Shown one piece after another: positions 28,279-37,289 of a stretch of DNA of 64,000 nt (its first letter is position 1; every line of letters starts with the position of its first letter). The notes beneath the pieces are model-generated. The model was not told where the DNA came from and made no database searches. It saw nothing but the letters and a program-made list of their open reading frames with translations. Source of the stretch: Candidatus Melainabacteria bacterium (GTDB taxonomy: Bacteria; Cyanobacteriota; Vampirovibrionia; Obscuribacterales; Obscuribacteraceae). The translations under genes were made by a program, and so were the position numbers. The stretch is from assembly GCA_017307165.1 (NCBI GenBank), contig JAFKGK010000006.1, positions 1-64,000 on the forward strand, in the 5' to 3' direction.

Positions 28279-29328
28279 ATGCGTCACCTGGTGACTGGCG
28301 GATCTGGTTTTTTGGGCCATTTACTGATCGAGCGTCTGGTCAGAGACGGGCACGATGTCATTGGCTTTGACATCCACCCTGAGAGCAATCCAGTAAATGG
28401 GGCAAAGTACATCATCGCAGACGTAACAGATGTGCAGGCAGTAGAGGCTGTTATGGCGCAAAATATAGATGTGGTGCATCATACAGCTGCATTAGTGCCT
28501 TTGACCAAGGCAGGAGAAAGATTTGAGACCGTCAATGTAGGCGGGACGAGGATTGTTGCAGAGGCTGCAGGAAAGGCCGGAGTGTCTGCCTTTGTCTTTA
28601 CCAGCTCTTCTGCAATATTTGGAGCGCCACCATGCCCGGTGACTGCCGATACCCCCTGCCATCCTCTGGAGATCTATGGCCGGAGCAAGTTAGAAGCCGA
28701 GCGCGCGGCTATGGAGATTGCAAAAAAATACGGTATGGCATTTATTGCCATCAGACCACGCACCATAATTGCTGCCGGCAGACTAGGGATTTTTCAAGTA
28801 CTGTTTGATTGGATCAGCCAGGACGTAGATATCTATGTGATCGGCTCGGGGCGCAACAAGATCCAGTTTTTGCATGCCGATGATCTTATCGATTGTCATA
28901 TGAGGCTTCTGGCTCAAGAGCGATACGGCATCTTTAATGTTGGTACCTCTGAGTTTGGCACTCTGCAAGACGACCTGGAGACCCTGATTGCGCATGCTCG
29001 ATCAAAGTCTCGCGTGCGTCATCTGCCTGCCTCTCTTGCCAGGGTTGGACTGGGTATTCTCGATCGTTTGCATTTGAGTCCTCTGGCCCCCTGGCACTAT
29101 CTCACTTATGGCGAGGATTTTTATTTTGACCTTTCTCCTCTCGAGGAGATTGGGTTTAAGTGCAAATACAGCAATACACAGATGTTGATCCAGGCTTATG
29201 ACTCATTTGTCGCTAGCAAGGGGGCAGATACGGAGAGCAAAGATCATGCTTCTCGACATCGAAGTCCCATTCAACAGGGGATTCTTCTTGGTCTAATAAA
29301 GGCTCTCTCGCGTCGCCCCGGCTCCTAG
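28279..29328 (+). CDS. NAD-dependent epimerase/dehydratase (extended SDR, 3-beta-HSD-like)
   Basis: A 349-residue extended short-chain dehydrogenase. It has the Rossmann motif VTGGSGFLGHLLIERL at the N-terminus, Asp in VIGFDIHP for NAD specificity, and the catalytic YGRSK (Tyr-x-x-x-Lys) near residue 140 with the upstream Ser in FTSSSAIFG. The ATG at 28279 is chosen because GGAGG lies 8 bases before it. The whole resembles sterol/3-beta-hydroxysteroid dehydrogenase-type SDRs more than nucleotide-sugar epimerases. A second SDR with the same motifs is fused to the GMC oxidoreductase 5 kb downstream, which suggests a shared lipid-alcohol substrate class. Confidence 0.9.
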   Translation: MRHLVTGGSGFLGHLLIERLVRDGHDVIGFDIHPESNPVNGAKYIIADVTDVQAVEAVMAQNIDVVHHTAALVPLTKAGERFETVNVGGTRIVAEAAGKAGVSAFVFTSSSAIFGAPPCPVTADTPCHPLEIYGRSKLEAERAAMEIAKKYGMAFIAIRPRTIIAAGRLGIFQVLFDWISQDVDIYVIGSGRNKIQFLHADDLIDCHMRLLAQERYGIFNVGTSEFGTLQDDLETLIAHARSKSRVRHLPASLARVGLGILDRLHLSPLAPWHYLTYGEDFYFDLSPLEEIGFKCKYSNTQMLIQAYDSFVASKGADTESKDHASRHRSPIQQGILLGLIKALSRRPGS

Positions 29329-29379
29329 CAAAAATTTTTGGTGTAAAATCATTTTTCATACTTTCAAAAGGGGCTGGCT

Positions 29380-29874
29380 GTGGCAAAAAATACAAAATGG
29401 TCCCATCTAAAGGTCACAGCATGTGTTTTATTTGCTCTTGGGCCGCTAATGACTGGATGCGGCTCAAAAGGGGGCTCGCTCGTGCCGACTCAAACTCCAC
29501 CAGCCCCTTCTGGTTATAGCTTTCAAAAAAATGACGATCCTGAGATGAGCAAGGCTGTGCAGCAGGCCAAAGACAGCCTGCCTGAGTTTGAGGCGGCTTT
29601 CAGAGCCCGTAAACCAGACGAAAAATTTGCAGTCAAAGCCATCATGCATGGTAACAATGGGTCCGAATACAAATGGATCAATGTCACTACTTTGCAAGAA
29701 AACAAGATGGTCGGTCGTCTCGAAAAAGACTCCGTAGTGATGCCCAGTGTTAAGGCAGGCATGACGGTCTCGGTTGCTAAAAACGATATAGAGGACTGGG
29801 CTTATATTGATTCCAAGCACGACCAGCACGGTGGATTTACTCAGGCTGTGCTGCAAAAGCGCGAAGGCAAATAA
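29380..29874 (+). CDS. DUF2314 lipoprotein
   Basis: A 164-residue protein starting at GTG 29380 with AAGGGG about 6 bases upstream. The N-terminal signal ends in a lipobox-like LMTGC (Cys near residue 27), so it is probably a lipoprotein. The C-terminal two thirds match DUF2314: NDDPEMSKAVQQAKDSLPEF, FAVKAIMHG, EYKWINVTTLQENKMVGRLE, and NDIEDWAYID. The function of DUF2314 is not established. Confidence 0.85.
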   Translation: MAKNTKWSHLKVTACVLFALGPLMTGCGSKGGSLVPTQTPPAPSGYSFQKNDDPEMSKAVQQAKDSLPEFEAAFRARKPDEKFAVKAIMHGNNGSEYKWINVTTLQENKMVGRLEKDSVVMPSVKAGMTVSVAKNDIEDWAYIDSKHDQHGGFTQAVLQKREGK

Positions 29875-29902
29875 TTCTTTTCACCTTTATATGACCGTGG
29901 AT

Positions 29903-31504
29903 CTAGGGGCCCATGGGACCGACGGGACCGAGAGGCGCCAGGGGGGCGGCAGCGCCTGAACCTTTGCCGCTTAATTGCTCTAGATTGTATCTAGCGGCAT
30001 CCATATCCTCATCTATCTTGAGAGCTCGGTTAAAGTCGTCCCTTGCTTCATTTTGCTCCCCCAGCCTCGCGGCTGCCAGCGCCTTATTGTAGGCTGCCTG
30101 GGCCATCTGTGGATCCAGATCGAGTGCTGCCTGATAGTTTTTAGCGGCCTTTCTCAAATGGCCGATGGCATCCAGTCTAGCGGCCTCTGATAATGGTCCG
30201 TCCCCGGCAAGCTGACGCTCAGCCAGTTGTTGGTGGGCCAGCCCCCTGTTGTACAATCCTTGCGCAAAGCATGCGGCGCCACTATCTATAGTGCTAACAG
30301 GGTGCCTGCCCTTATTGCCTGCTACAAGAGCGATTATTTTTTCGTTGAGCATAGAGGTCAGCAAGGTGATGGTGCGATCAAACTCCAAAAACTGTAGATT
30401 GAGTGCGCCTTGATTGTAACGGGCCTGGCAGAACCCGCCCTCGCCTCGGCCGGCAATATCGGCTTGCTTAAAAAAAGCCATGCCTTGATCGATATGATTT
30501 TGTGAAATGGCTTCGAGCCCTGCAGTGTAAGCATTTGCTGCCTGGCTTTGTTTTGTGGTCGGGCCGGCCAGTCCTGCACCGCCTGCAGTGCCAGACATAA
30601 AAGCGGTGGCCTCGCGTAGGGTCTTGAGCGGGGTGTCCTTGTCTCTGGGAGTGATGTTGTAAGACTCGCAGGCTGTGACCTGATTGAGATCCGGGACCTT
30701 AAACCCTGCTACTGCACCCTTGCCTGCTCCTGCAACCGATCGCCAGCTGGGTGCTTGCATATTGGCCAATAGGGCATAGCCTGCGACGAGACCTGAGATG
30801 ACTATCGTCAGCCCGAGAGCCACGGCGCGATTTTTTGTATTGGGGCGCTCGCTGCGTGCGGCGGCGAGATCTTCGAGATGGTCATATTGCATATGTGCTG
30901 CAATTTCGGCTGCATTGATGAGCTCTTCGTCGATCACTGACAAGGTGGTCGCATCTACTGGGAGCTTGGAGCGGCTCATGATCTCGAGCTCTTGATCCCT
31001 GATCGCCTTGCCGGCAGCAAGAGATTGCTTGTAGACTGTCTGATAAAAATCGTCCGAATCAGGAAGTTTGCCGTGGCCGCTATCGCTGGCTCGGACTGCT
31101 TCAAAGATCTCCTGGGCTTTTTGCCGCACCGCATTGCCAGCCAGGGCGATCAATCTCTCTACTTTCTCCTGGGCTCTGGCCTCACGTCTGGCCCGGATCG
31201 ACTCAGGCAGCGGCTTGATCTGCGCCTCGCCCAGCAATGCCTGCAACTGCTCTAACGGCGGGAGATCCTGTGGTCTGCCACTTTTTTGAAAAAGCCTGAA
31301 CTTTTGAAAGTCGCTCAAGCAGTCATAGGCTAGATTGGTCACCGAAAGCCAGCTCTCGTACTTTGTCGCCTCTGCCGGGTCATTTGCCACAAGCCCTGCT
31401 GGGTCGGCGGCCTTGCTCTGAGCGGCAAGCAAGGCATTGCGCAATATGTCGGCCCTCTTGTCTCTTGCTTGCCTGAGTTGCTTGCGAGACGCACCGCCGG
31501 GCAC
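29903..31504 (-). CDS. Single-pass membrane protein with TPR repeats; start unclear
   Basis: At least 533 residues. From the N-terminus: a helical cytoplasmic region, one TM helix near residue 235 (AVALGLTIVISGLVAGYALL), then a periplasmic-side TPR region (AAKNYQAALDLDPQMAQAAYNKALA, ARDDFNRALKIDEDMDAARYN) and a Gly/Pro/Ala-rich end (GAAAPLAPLGPVGP). The only start codon available is GTG 31504, which lacks a ribosome site. The same frame stays open upstream and reads ETSVIDETSLRNYFRRTLNV into PGGASRKQ, a J-domain-like pattern. The true N-terminus is therefore probably further upstream with an unusual or lost start. Confidence 0.75.
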   Translation of the reverse strand: MPGGASRKQLRQARDKRADILRNALLAAQSKAADPAGLVANDPAEATKYESWLSVTNLAYDCLSDFQKFRLFQKSGRPQDLPPLEQLQALLGEAQIKPLPESIRARREARAQEKVERLIALAGNAVRQKAQEIFEAVRASDSGHGKLPDSDDFYQTVYKQSLAAGKAIRDQELEIMSRSKLPVDATTLSVIDEELINAAEIAAHMQYDHLEDLAAARSERPNTKNRAVALGLTIVISGLVAGYALLANMQAPSWRSVAGAGKGAVAGFKVPDLNQVTACESYNITPRDKDTPLKTLREATAFMSGTAGGAGLAGPTTKQSQAANAYTAGLEAISQNHIDQGMAFFKQADIAGRGEGGFCQARYNQGALNLQFLEFDRTITLLTSMLNEKIIALVAGNKGRHPVSTIDSGAACFAQGLYNRGLAHQQLAERQLAGDGPLSEAARLDAIGHLRKAAKNYQAALDLDPQMAQAAYNKALAAARLGEQNEARDDFNRALKIDEDMDAARYNLEQLSGKGSGAAAPLAPLGPVGPMGP

Positions 31505-31635
31505 ATTGAGGGTGCGGCGAAAATAATTGCGCAGACTGGTTTCGTCGATGACCGAGGTTTCTATTGCGATATCCCCAATATAGAATCTATTATTTTGTTG
31601 CCCACAAATTTTGAATACTACACCTGAGAACCATT

Positions 31636-33102
31636 TTGACCACTGACAAGGCTTTGCATACCTTAATCGGTCTTGCCATCAGCATCGGCCTGACGGCAGC
31701 GGTGGTGTGCAACAGCCGCATCGATGCCAGTCACCTGACGCGAGCATTTGAGTCGGCGGATTATCTGCCATGGGTGCCGCTCGCCCTCCTGGCCTATGTT
31801 ATAGGCATGCTCCTGCGAGGGGTGAGGCTGGCTGTATTGGTGGAGCGCGACAGCGTGTTGGGGACTATCGACGCTTCCAATATCGTGGCTATCGGTTACG
31901 CTGTCAACAATCTCTTGCCGGCCAGGTTAGGCGAACTCGCCCGAGCCTGGGTATTGTCGGAGCGTACAGGGCTGCCGTATGCACGGACCCTGGGTCTGAC
32001 TTTTATCGAGCGCAGCATGGATGGTCTGGTTATAGTGGCTATCTTTGCTCTTTCGGCAGCCCGTTCGCAAGATGCGATGGCCCAGGGCATGGCCGTCGTG
32101 GCCATGAGTATTTTTATGGTGGCAAGTGGCATTGCCCTAACTATGGCGCTCTTGCCCGAAATGGCCGTTGATTTTGTATCGCTCTTGACGCAACCGCTAG
32201 GGAACAAGGCCCACGATGCGGCAGTTAGTGCCATGAGTGAAATGGTCAGGGGATTTACCGTGCTGCGGGATGGCGCGCGCGCCATGCGACTAGTCATATT
32301 GAGTTTTGCCGTCTGGGCAGCTGAGGCACTGATGTTTGCCTGCATCTTGCCATGCTTTGCGCTGGCTTCCAGCTATCTGGACTATGTCAAGGCCCTGGCA
32401 GTCATGAGTGCCACCAACCTGGGCATACTGCTGCCCTCTACGCCTGGATTTGTCGGGACCTATCATATGTTTTGCAGCTCTGCCATGCAGACCTTTTTTG
32501 CCGGGACCGGTATCACTGCCTCTGTTGCTCTATCTTATGCCGTGATCGTGCATTTTATATTTTTTGCGACAGTCACCATATGGGGTGCTTTGGCGATATC
32601 GGTCTATGGTATCGAGTTTAGTGCATTTGCCTCGCTCAATCGCAGCCTGATGAAGGCCCAGTCGACTCCTGTGCAAGCGACAGCACAAATTGATAAAGCC
32701 AGCCAGCCGGATGCTTTTTGGCTGGCGCTGACCGAAGCCATACTCAGTGATTGTGCAAATCATGGCCTGGATAAAGTACCAGTGGTATCGGTCGGTCAGA
32801 TCCAGGAAGCCCGCCGCCAGAGTACCTGCTTTATGCTCAGGCAGCTGGAAGCTTTGCCGCGGTCGCTCAATCTCGCCTGTCGGCTCGCTGCAGCTTGTAT
32901 CGCTTTTGCTGCAATATGCTCGACTCTCAAACCATTTGCCGATCTTTCGCTCGATACGCGTAAGCGTGCTGTAGACTGGCTATCGTATCGCGGACCGGGG
33001 TTTGGCAGACGGTTTTTCAAGCTCCTCCGCAGTTTGCTTCTGCTTGCCTATTTTGAAAACGCCAGCGTTATTCGTAGCCTGGAAGCGAGTGAAAGCACAT
33101 GA
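31636..33102 (+). CDS. YbhN/UPF0104-type flippase-like protein with GMC-oxidase accessory C-terminus
   Basis: This 488-residue inner-membrane protein starts at TTG 31636. The first 330 residues match the UPF0104/lysylphosphatidylglycerol-synthase membrane domain: SNIVAIGYAVNNLLPARLGELARAW, TFIERSMDGLVI, LPSTPGFVGTYH. The last 110 residues (from VSVGQIQEARRQS) are not part of that family. Their end, DTRKRAVDWLSYRG then FKLLRSLLLLAYFENASV, resembles the N-terminal accessory segment of long-chain alcohol/GMC oxidases. The stop overlaps the ATG of the GMC gene by 4 bases. Lipid or polyprenol flipping or export is a plausible role. Confidence 0.85.
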   Translation: MTTDKALHTLIGLAISIGLTAAVVCNSRIDASHLTRAFESADYLPWVPLALLAYVIGMLLRGVRLAVLVERDSVLGTIDASNIVAIGYAVNNLLPARLGELARAWVLSERTGLPYARTLGLTFIERSMDGLVIVAIFALSAARSQDAMAQGMAVVAMSIFMVASGIALTMALLPEMAVDFVSLLTQPLGNKAHDAAVSAMSEMVRGFTVLRDGARAMRLVILSFAVWAAEALMFACILPCFALASSYLDYVKALAVMSATNLGILLPSTPGFVGTYHMFCSSAMQTFFAGTGITASVALSYAVIVHFIFFATVTIWGALAISVYGIEFSAFASLNRSLMKAQSTPVQATAQIDKASQPDAFWLALTEAILSDCANHGLDKVPVVSVGQIQEARRQSTCFMLRQLEALPRSLNLACRLAAACIAFAAICSTLKPFADLSLDTRKRAVDWLSYRGPGFGRRFFKLLRSLLLLAYFENASVIRSLEASEST

Positions 33103-35696
33103 AAAAATCCCAGGTCCTCATAATCGGTAGTGGCGCTGGTGGTGCAATCACTGCCCTGCGATTGGCCGAGGCTGGCTTTGACGTGACCGTGCTCGAAGAC
33201 GGCCATGCCGTGCCCGAGCAAAAACCCTTAGCCGCTCTGGCTACCACGGACTTGATGGAACTCTATTATCGTAATCGAGGCATGACGCCTATCCTGGGGC
33301 CGGTGCCGATCGGTTTTGTGCAGGGACGCCTGCTTGGCGGTAGCACCGAGATTAACTCGGGCTTTTGGCATAGACTGCCACCCGAGTTTCTCCTGCGCTG
33401 GCGGTCTCGATTTGGCCTCGATGCTGCTGGCTTTGACGAGATGGAGCAATACTATGCTTATTTGGAGGATATCCTCAAAGTAGCAAGCTTGCCTCCTGAG
33501 CAATGGCCGCCATCGACACGCATCATGCAAGATGGTATTCAGGCCATGGGCTGGTCGCATCAGCAAGTACCCAGGTGCGCGAGCAGTACGCAGAGAGCGG
33601 GCTCTTTGCCTGGCAATCCAGGTCAGGGCATGAGTGCGACGATCATACCCAGGGCGCGTGATCTGGGCGTGAAATTTGTTACTGGCGCGCGTGCCCGGAT
33701 GATTTTGCGTGATGGTCGCCGAGCTGTGGGAGTGCTGGCCGAGATGCTCGATCTGCAAGACAGAGCCACTCACCTGGAGAGGTGGTCCGCCGAGCACGTC
33801 TTTGTTTGTGCCGGTCCCACTCAGACTCCGGCATTGCTTAGGCGTTCCATGATTCGTCGTCACGTTGGCGATACTTTTCATATACATCCTATGCTCAAGA
33901 TCTCAGCTCTTTTTGACGAGCACCTGGACGCTGACAAGACTGTCTTGCCTCTCTTGCAGATAAAGGAATTTTGGCCGGATGTCTCCATGGGCGGTGCTTT
34001 TTTTAGCCCCGGGCACCTCGCCCTCAATCTAGGCGACAACTTTGATGCCAATGCTCATTTAATGAGACGTTATCGAGACATGGCCACTTATTATGTAGCC
34101 GTGCGAGGCACCGGTGCCGGTACCGTACGATCATCATTGCTGGATGATGGAGAGCCTCGTCTGAGATACCGTCTATCGGCGCACGACGTGCACAATCTCA
34201 GTCAAGGCATGGCTCGCATGTCGATGCTCCTCCTCGAGGCAGGAGCCATCAGCGTGCATCCGTGTGTCTCCGGTCTGCCTGTCATCGATAGCAAATTGGC
34301 CGCTGCACGCTATCTGGACCAAGACCTCCGACCAGCCAGCATTAGTCTCACTACCGTCCATGCTTTTTCTGCCTGTCCGATCGGCAATAATCGCTCTATG
34401 TGCGCAGCCGACTCGTTTGGCAAAATATGGGACCTGGACAATCTCTATGTCAATGACGCCAGCATCCTGCCTGATTCGCCTGGCATCAATCCTCAGGGGA
34501 CTATCATGGCACTTGCCATGCGAAATACAGAGAGATTTATCGAAAACAGGGGCAAAGATAAAACCGTACCGAGGATAACCGTGCCAGAGTTTGCAATACC
34601 AGTATTGTCGCCTCCTCCCAGTACTTGTGCCATCGTCACTGGTGCCCCCGGGTGGCTCGGCAACAGGTTAATCAGGGCTCTGGCTCTTGGTCTCGATCCT
34701 GATCTTTGTGGTCCAGACTTGATGGCTCTCAATGATAGACTGCCTCGCCCCATCAAGACTCTTACTCTCGCCGGTGCCAATGTTGGCGAGTTGAAGTCAT
34801 ACGCCGAGTCCATCGAGCCGGTGTTAGGGGATCTAAGGACTGGTGAGGGCTTGGATAGTCTTTTTGCCGATAGCCGCGGTGCCACGGTTTTTCATATAGC
34901 TGGAGTGGTGCATCCGGGATCGTTTTTTGGCGCTAGTGATTTTGACGCGATCAATGCAAGGGGCACCGAAAAGCTTGTCCAGGCTGCCCTGACCGCAGGC
35001 GTCAAGCGACTCATTTATATTTCTTCCAACAGTCCCCTGGGGGTGAATAAATCCCGCGCTGCCACCGATTTTTTTGATGATTTTTCCTCCTACAGTCCTT
35101 ATATGGGTTACGGCCGCTCCAAGCAAAAAGCCGAGCTCGCTATCAAGGCTGCCGCCGATCAAGGGCTGGAGGTAGTCATTTTGCGTCCGCCCTGGTTTTA
35201 TGGGCCGGGTCAACCACCCAGGCAGAGCTTGTTTTTTAGCCTGATACGCCAGGGCAAGGCTCCAATCGTCGGTGATGGCCTCAATCTGCGCTCGATGGCC
35301 TATGTCGATAATATCTGCCAGGCGATGCTCCTGGCAGAGCGGGTCGACAGCGCGGCCGGGCAGACCTTTTGGATCTCCGATCGGCGACCATATACGATGG
35401 TGGAAATAGTCGATACTATCGAAGACCTTTTAGAAAGTGATTTTGGTCTAGCATGCAAGCATGGGCGCATGCACTTGCCCAATCTGGCCTCGGAGGTGGC
35501 TATGGCCATGGATGCAGGGCTGCAAGCCCTGGGGATGTATCATCAAAAGGTCCACGTTTTATCAGAAATGAATAAGACCATCGCTGGCACTATAATCGGA
35601 GCTGAAAGGGGGCTTGGATATCGGCCGCAAGTGGAATTAAAAGAGGGAATGCGTCGCAGTATCGCCTGGGTGCTCGAGCGCGGGGGCAAAATCTAG
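33099..35696 (+). CDS. GMC oxidoreductase fused to an SDR (3-beta-HSD-like) domain
   Basis: This 865-residue fusion has an FAD-dependent GMC oxidoreductase at residues 1-495: GSGAGGAITALRLAEAGFDV (FAD fold), GRLLGGSTEINSGFWHRLP, and a C-terminal GMC block with ACPIGNNRSM and LYVNDASILPDSPGINPQGT. A complete extended SDR follows from about residue 505: VTGAPGWLGNRLIRAL, FHIAGVVHPG, catalytic YGRSK, RPPWFYGPGQPP. GMC and SDR dehydrogenases can both act on alcohol/ketone pairs such as sterol or terpenoid alcohols, so successive oxidations by one polypeptide are plausible. The GMC N-terminal accessory segment is absent and appears instead at the end of the upstream flippase. Confidence 0.92.
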   Translation: MKKSQVLIIGSGAGGAITALRLAEAGFDVTVLEDGHAVPEQKPLAALATTDLMELYYRNRGMTPILGPVPIGFVQGRLLGGSTEINSGFWHRLPPEFLLRWRSRFGLDAAGFDEMEQYYAYLEDILKVASLPPEQWPPSTRIMQDGIQAMGWSHQQVPRCASSTQRAGSLPGNPGQGMSATIIPRARDLGVKFVTGARARMILRDGRRAVGVLAEMLDLQDRATHLERWSAEHVFVCAGPTQTPALLRRSMIRRHVGDTFHIHPMLKISALFDEHLDADKTVLPLLQIKEFWPDVSMGGAFFSPGHLALNLGDNFDANAHLMRRYRDMATYYVAVRGTGAGTVRSSLLDDGEPRLRYRLSAHDVHNLSQGMARMSMLLLEAGAISVHPCVSGLPVIDSKLAAARYLDQDLRPASISLTTVHAFSACPIGNNRSMCAADSFGKIWDLDNLYVNDASILPDSPGINPQGTIMALAMRNTERFIENRGKDKTVPRITVPEFAIPVLSPPPSTCAIVTGAPGWLGNRLIRALALGLDPDLCGPDLMALNDRLPRPIKTLTLAGANVGELKSYAESIEPVLGDLRTGEGLDSLFADSRGATVFHIAGVVHPGSFFGASDFDAINARGTEKLVQAALTAGVKRLIYISSNSPLGVNKSRAATDFFDDFSSYSPYMGYGRSKQKAELAIKAAADQGLEVVILRPPWFYGPGQPPRQSLFFSLIRQGKAPIVGDGLNLRSMAYVDNICQAMLLAERVDSAAGQTFWISDRRPYTMVEIVDTIEDLLESDFGLACKHGRMHLPNLASEVAMAMDAGLQALGMYHQKVHVLSEMNKTIAGTIIGAERGLGYRPQVELKEGMRRSIAWVLERGGKI

Positions 35697-35698
35697 GT

Positions 35699-35749
35699 TT
35701 TAAAATAGGCTCTGATTTAAAATAGGCTCTTATTTAAAATAGGCTCTGA
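35699..35749 (+). repeat. Three tandem 17-bp repeats
   Basis: The unit TTTAAAATAGGCTCTGA occurs three times head to tail (35699-35715, 35716-35732, 35733-35749). The middle copy has one change (TTA for TGA at the end), and TTTA of a fourth start follows. The array fills the gap between the GMC-SDR gene and the next ATG. Each unit contains TAAAAT, similar to a -10 box, and AGGC. Confidence 0.95.
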
Positions 35750-35756
35750 TTTACAA

Positions 35757-37289
35757 ATGATCGTAAGCAAGCAAATAACGGATTTGAGTGGACATGGCCG
35801 GTGGGCGGACCTTTTTGCGCCCATTCCCGACCTGACGCGTGCCATCTCCGATCTCAGGGCTGATTTGATGGACGTCCCCGTTATGACCGCTGCGGGTAAG
35901 GTCACCAATATTTTTTACAAGCTCGAGTCAGAGTCTGGGCTAAGCCGGCAAGACAAGGACGCCGTCTGGCACTGTCTCGCCCTGGTGCGTGACAACTACC
36001 TGAGACTTGAAGCGCTCGACAAGGAGAGCCCCAGCTCCGGCTATCAGCAGATGAACTGGAAGCATACCCGGGCCGAGCTAGATCAGGTGCTCGATGCGGC
36101 GCTGGTGTTGCGCCTCAGTCCTGCCGAGACTCGTGACGCTCTCATTGCCTCAATTTTTTCTGATGCCGTCAAGGACCGCAAAAATTTCATCATCCACAAT
36201 ATCCATGGCGCCGAGGCCGCAGTACAGGCCCTCTCGCTTGTGTGGGACCTGTCTCAGCCTCAACATATGGCGGCTGCCGAGCGTATCAATCTTGCCATCA
36301 AACAGCACCAGGTGGCACCACCCGAGTTTATGGCTCGCACCGTGGCCCTCATGCTCTGTCGCAAACTAGGCGTAGACTCATTTGATTCTTTTAGCCGGAC
36401 AGGCCTGATGAATTTTGACGTGGACGGCAAGCGAGTTCCGCGAGTAAAGCACACTATCCTGTCCATCTATAGCAAGATCAAGAATCCTTACAACCGAGGC
36501 TATCTCACGGCTGATCTGGGGCGGATCGACTTTACTCCCGAAGAGCGCGAATACCTCCAGATGATCGATATAGAAGACTGGTACGTGCCGCATCCGGACG
36601 TGCCCGGTTCCCGTATTGCTCATGCTCTGATCGCCGGCGATCACTCGATCAATTACAACAATCCCGATGGATTTGCCAAGATCGCATTGATACGTGGCCC
36701 CAATACCGAGTCATATTTTGAGGATGCCACCATATATGATTCGCTAGAGTCTGCTATGGCTAGTTTTGCCGACTCCTTTGATCTCTTGCTGCCTGAGGTC
36801 AAACCTATGGCTCTCAGGGGCATCAGACGGACGCACGCTGCCGTCCAGCGTGTGCTCTGTATCATGACCGAGTTGCTCTCGGGTATCACCGTCGGTCCTC
36901 GTGAAGAGTCTCACAATCTCACCGGTCAGGATCGCATCGATCAAGCATGCAGTCGCGCACGCGAAAAGCACGCTGAGCTCTTTGCTCAGACCTCGGCATG
37001 CAGCTCGGAAGCCGGTCTCAAGTATTTTGAGCGCTCTAAAGCTCGCGTAGGTGTCATGCTGCAGGAGTGGTATCAGGAGTATGGTGGCATACCCTTTAGA
37101 CCTGCCGAACATGGGCTCGTTGAGCCAGGACCCGGCAAGCTGCCTTTTTGGAATGTGCCACTTAAGTATCCAAAGGACAAAAATGGCCTGGCATCGCTGA
37201 CGGTGCTCGAGCAGACGCAGTTTGCTTTTGCAATCTGTATCCGTGAAATCGCCGTGGAGCTTTTGCGGGCAGAGCAGTGGTTTTACTGA
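35757..37289 (+). CDS. Hypothetical 510-residue protein, possibly HD-type
   Basis: Cytoplasmic, with no TM helix or signal. The region around residues 120-205 resembles an HD metal-dependent phosphohydrolase: RDALIASIFSDAVKDRKNFI, then IIHNIHGAEAAVQAL and NLAIKQHQVAPPEFMA. The order of His residues is right, but the classic HD pair is not clear. A later conserved-looking block, HALIAGDHSINYNNPDGFAK to GPNTESYFEDATIYDS, could hold further metal ligands. It follows the GMC-SDR gene with only the 17-bp repeats between, so a role in the same pathway is likely. Its last 7 bases overlap the kdpD end, coming from the other side. Confidence 0.78.
   Translation: MIVSKQITDLSGHGRWADLFAPIPDLTRAISDLRADLMDVPVMTAAGKVTNIFYKLESESGLSRQDKDAVWHCLALVRDNYLRLEALDKESPSSGYQQMNWKHTRAELDQVLDAALVLRLSPAETRDALIASIFSDAVKDRKNFIIHNIHGAEAAVQALSLVWDLSQPQHMAAAERINLAIKQHQVAPPEFMARTVALMLCRKLGVDSFDSFSRTGLMNFDVDGKRVPRVKHTILSIYSKIKNPYNRGYLTADLGRIDFTPEEREYLQMIDIEDWYVPHPDVPGSRIAHALIAGDHSINYNNPDGFAKIALIRGPNTESYFEDATIYDSLESAMASFADSFDLLLPEVKPMALRGIRRTHAAVQRVLCIMTELLSGITVGPREESHNLTGQDRIDQACSRAREKHAELFAQTSACSSEAGLKYFERSKARVGVMLQEWYQEYGGIPFRPAEHGLVEPGPGKLPFWNVPLKYPKDKNGLASLTVLEQTQFAFAICIREIAVELLRAEQWFY

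Noticed and set aside
35699-35749. CRISPR-like array
   Set aside because: The three 17-bp units are directly adjacent without spacers, and there is no cas gene.
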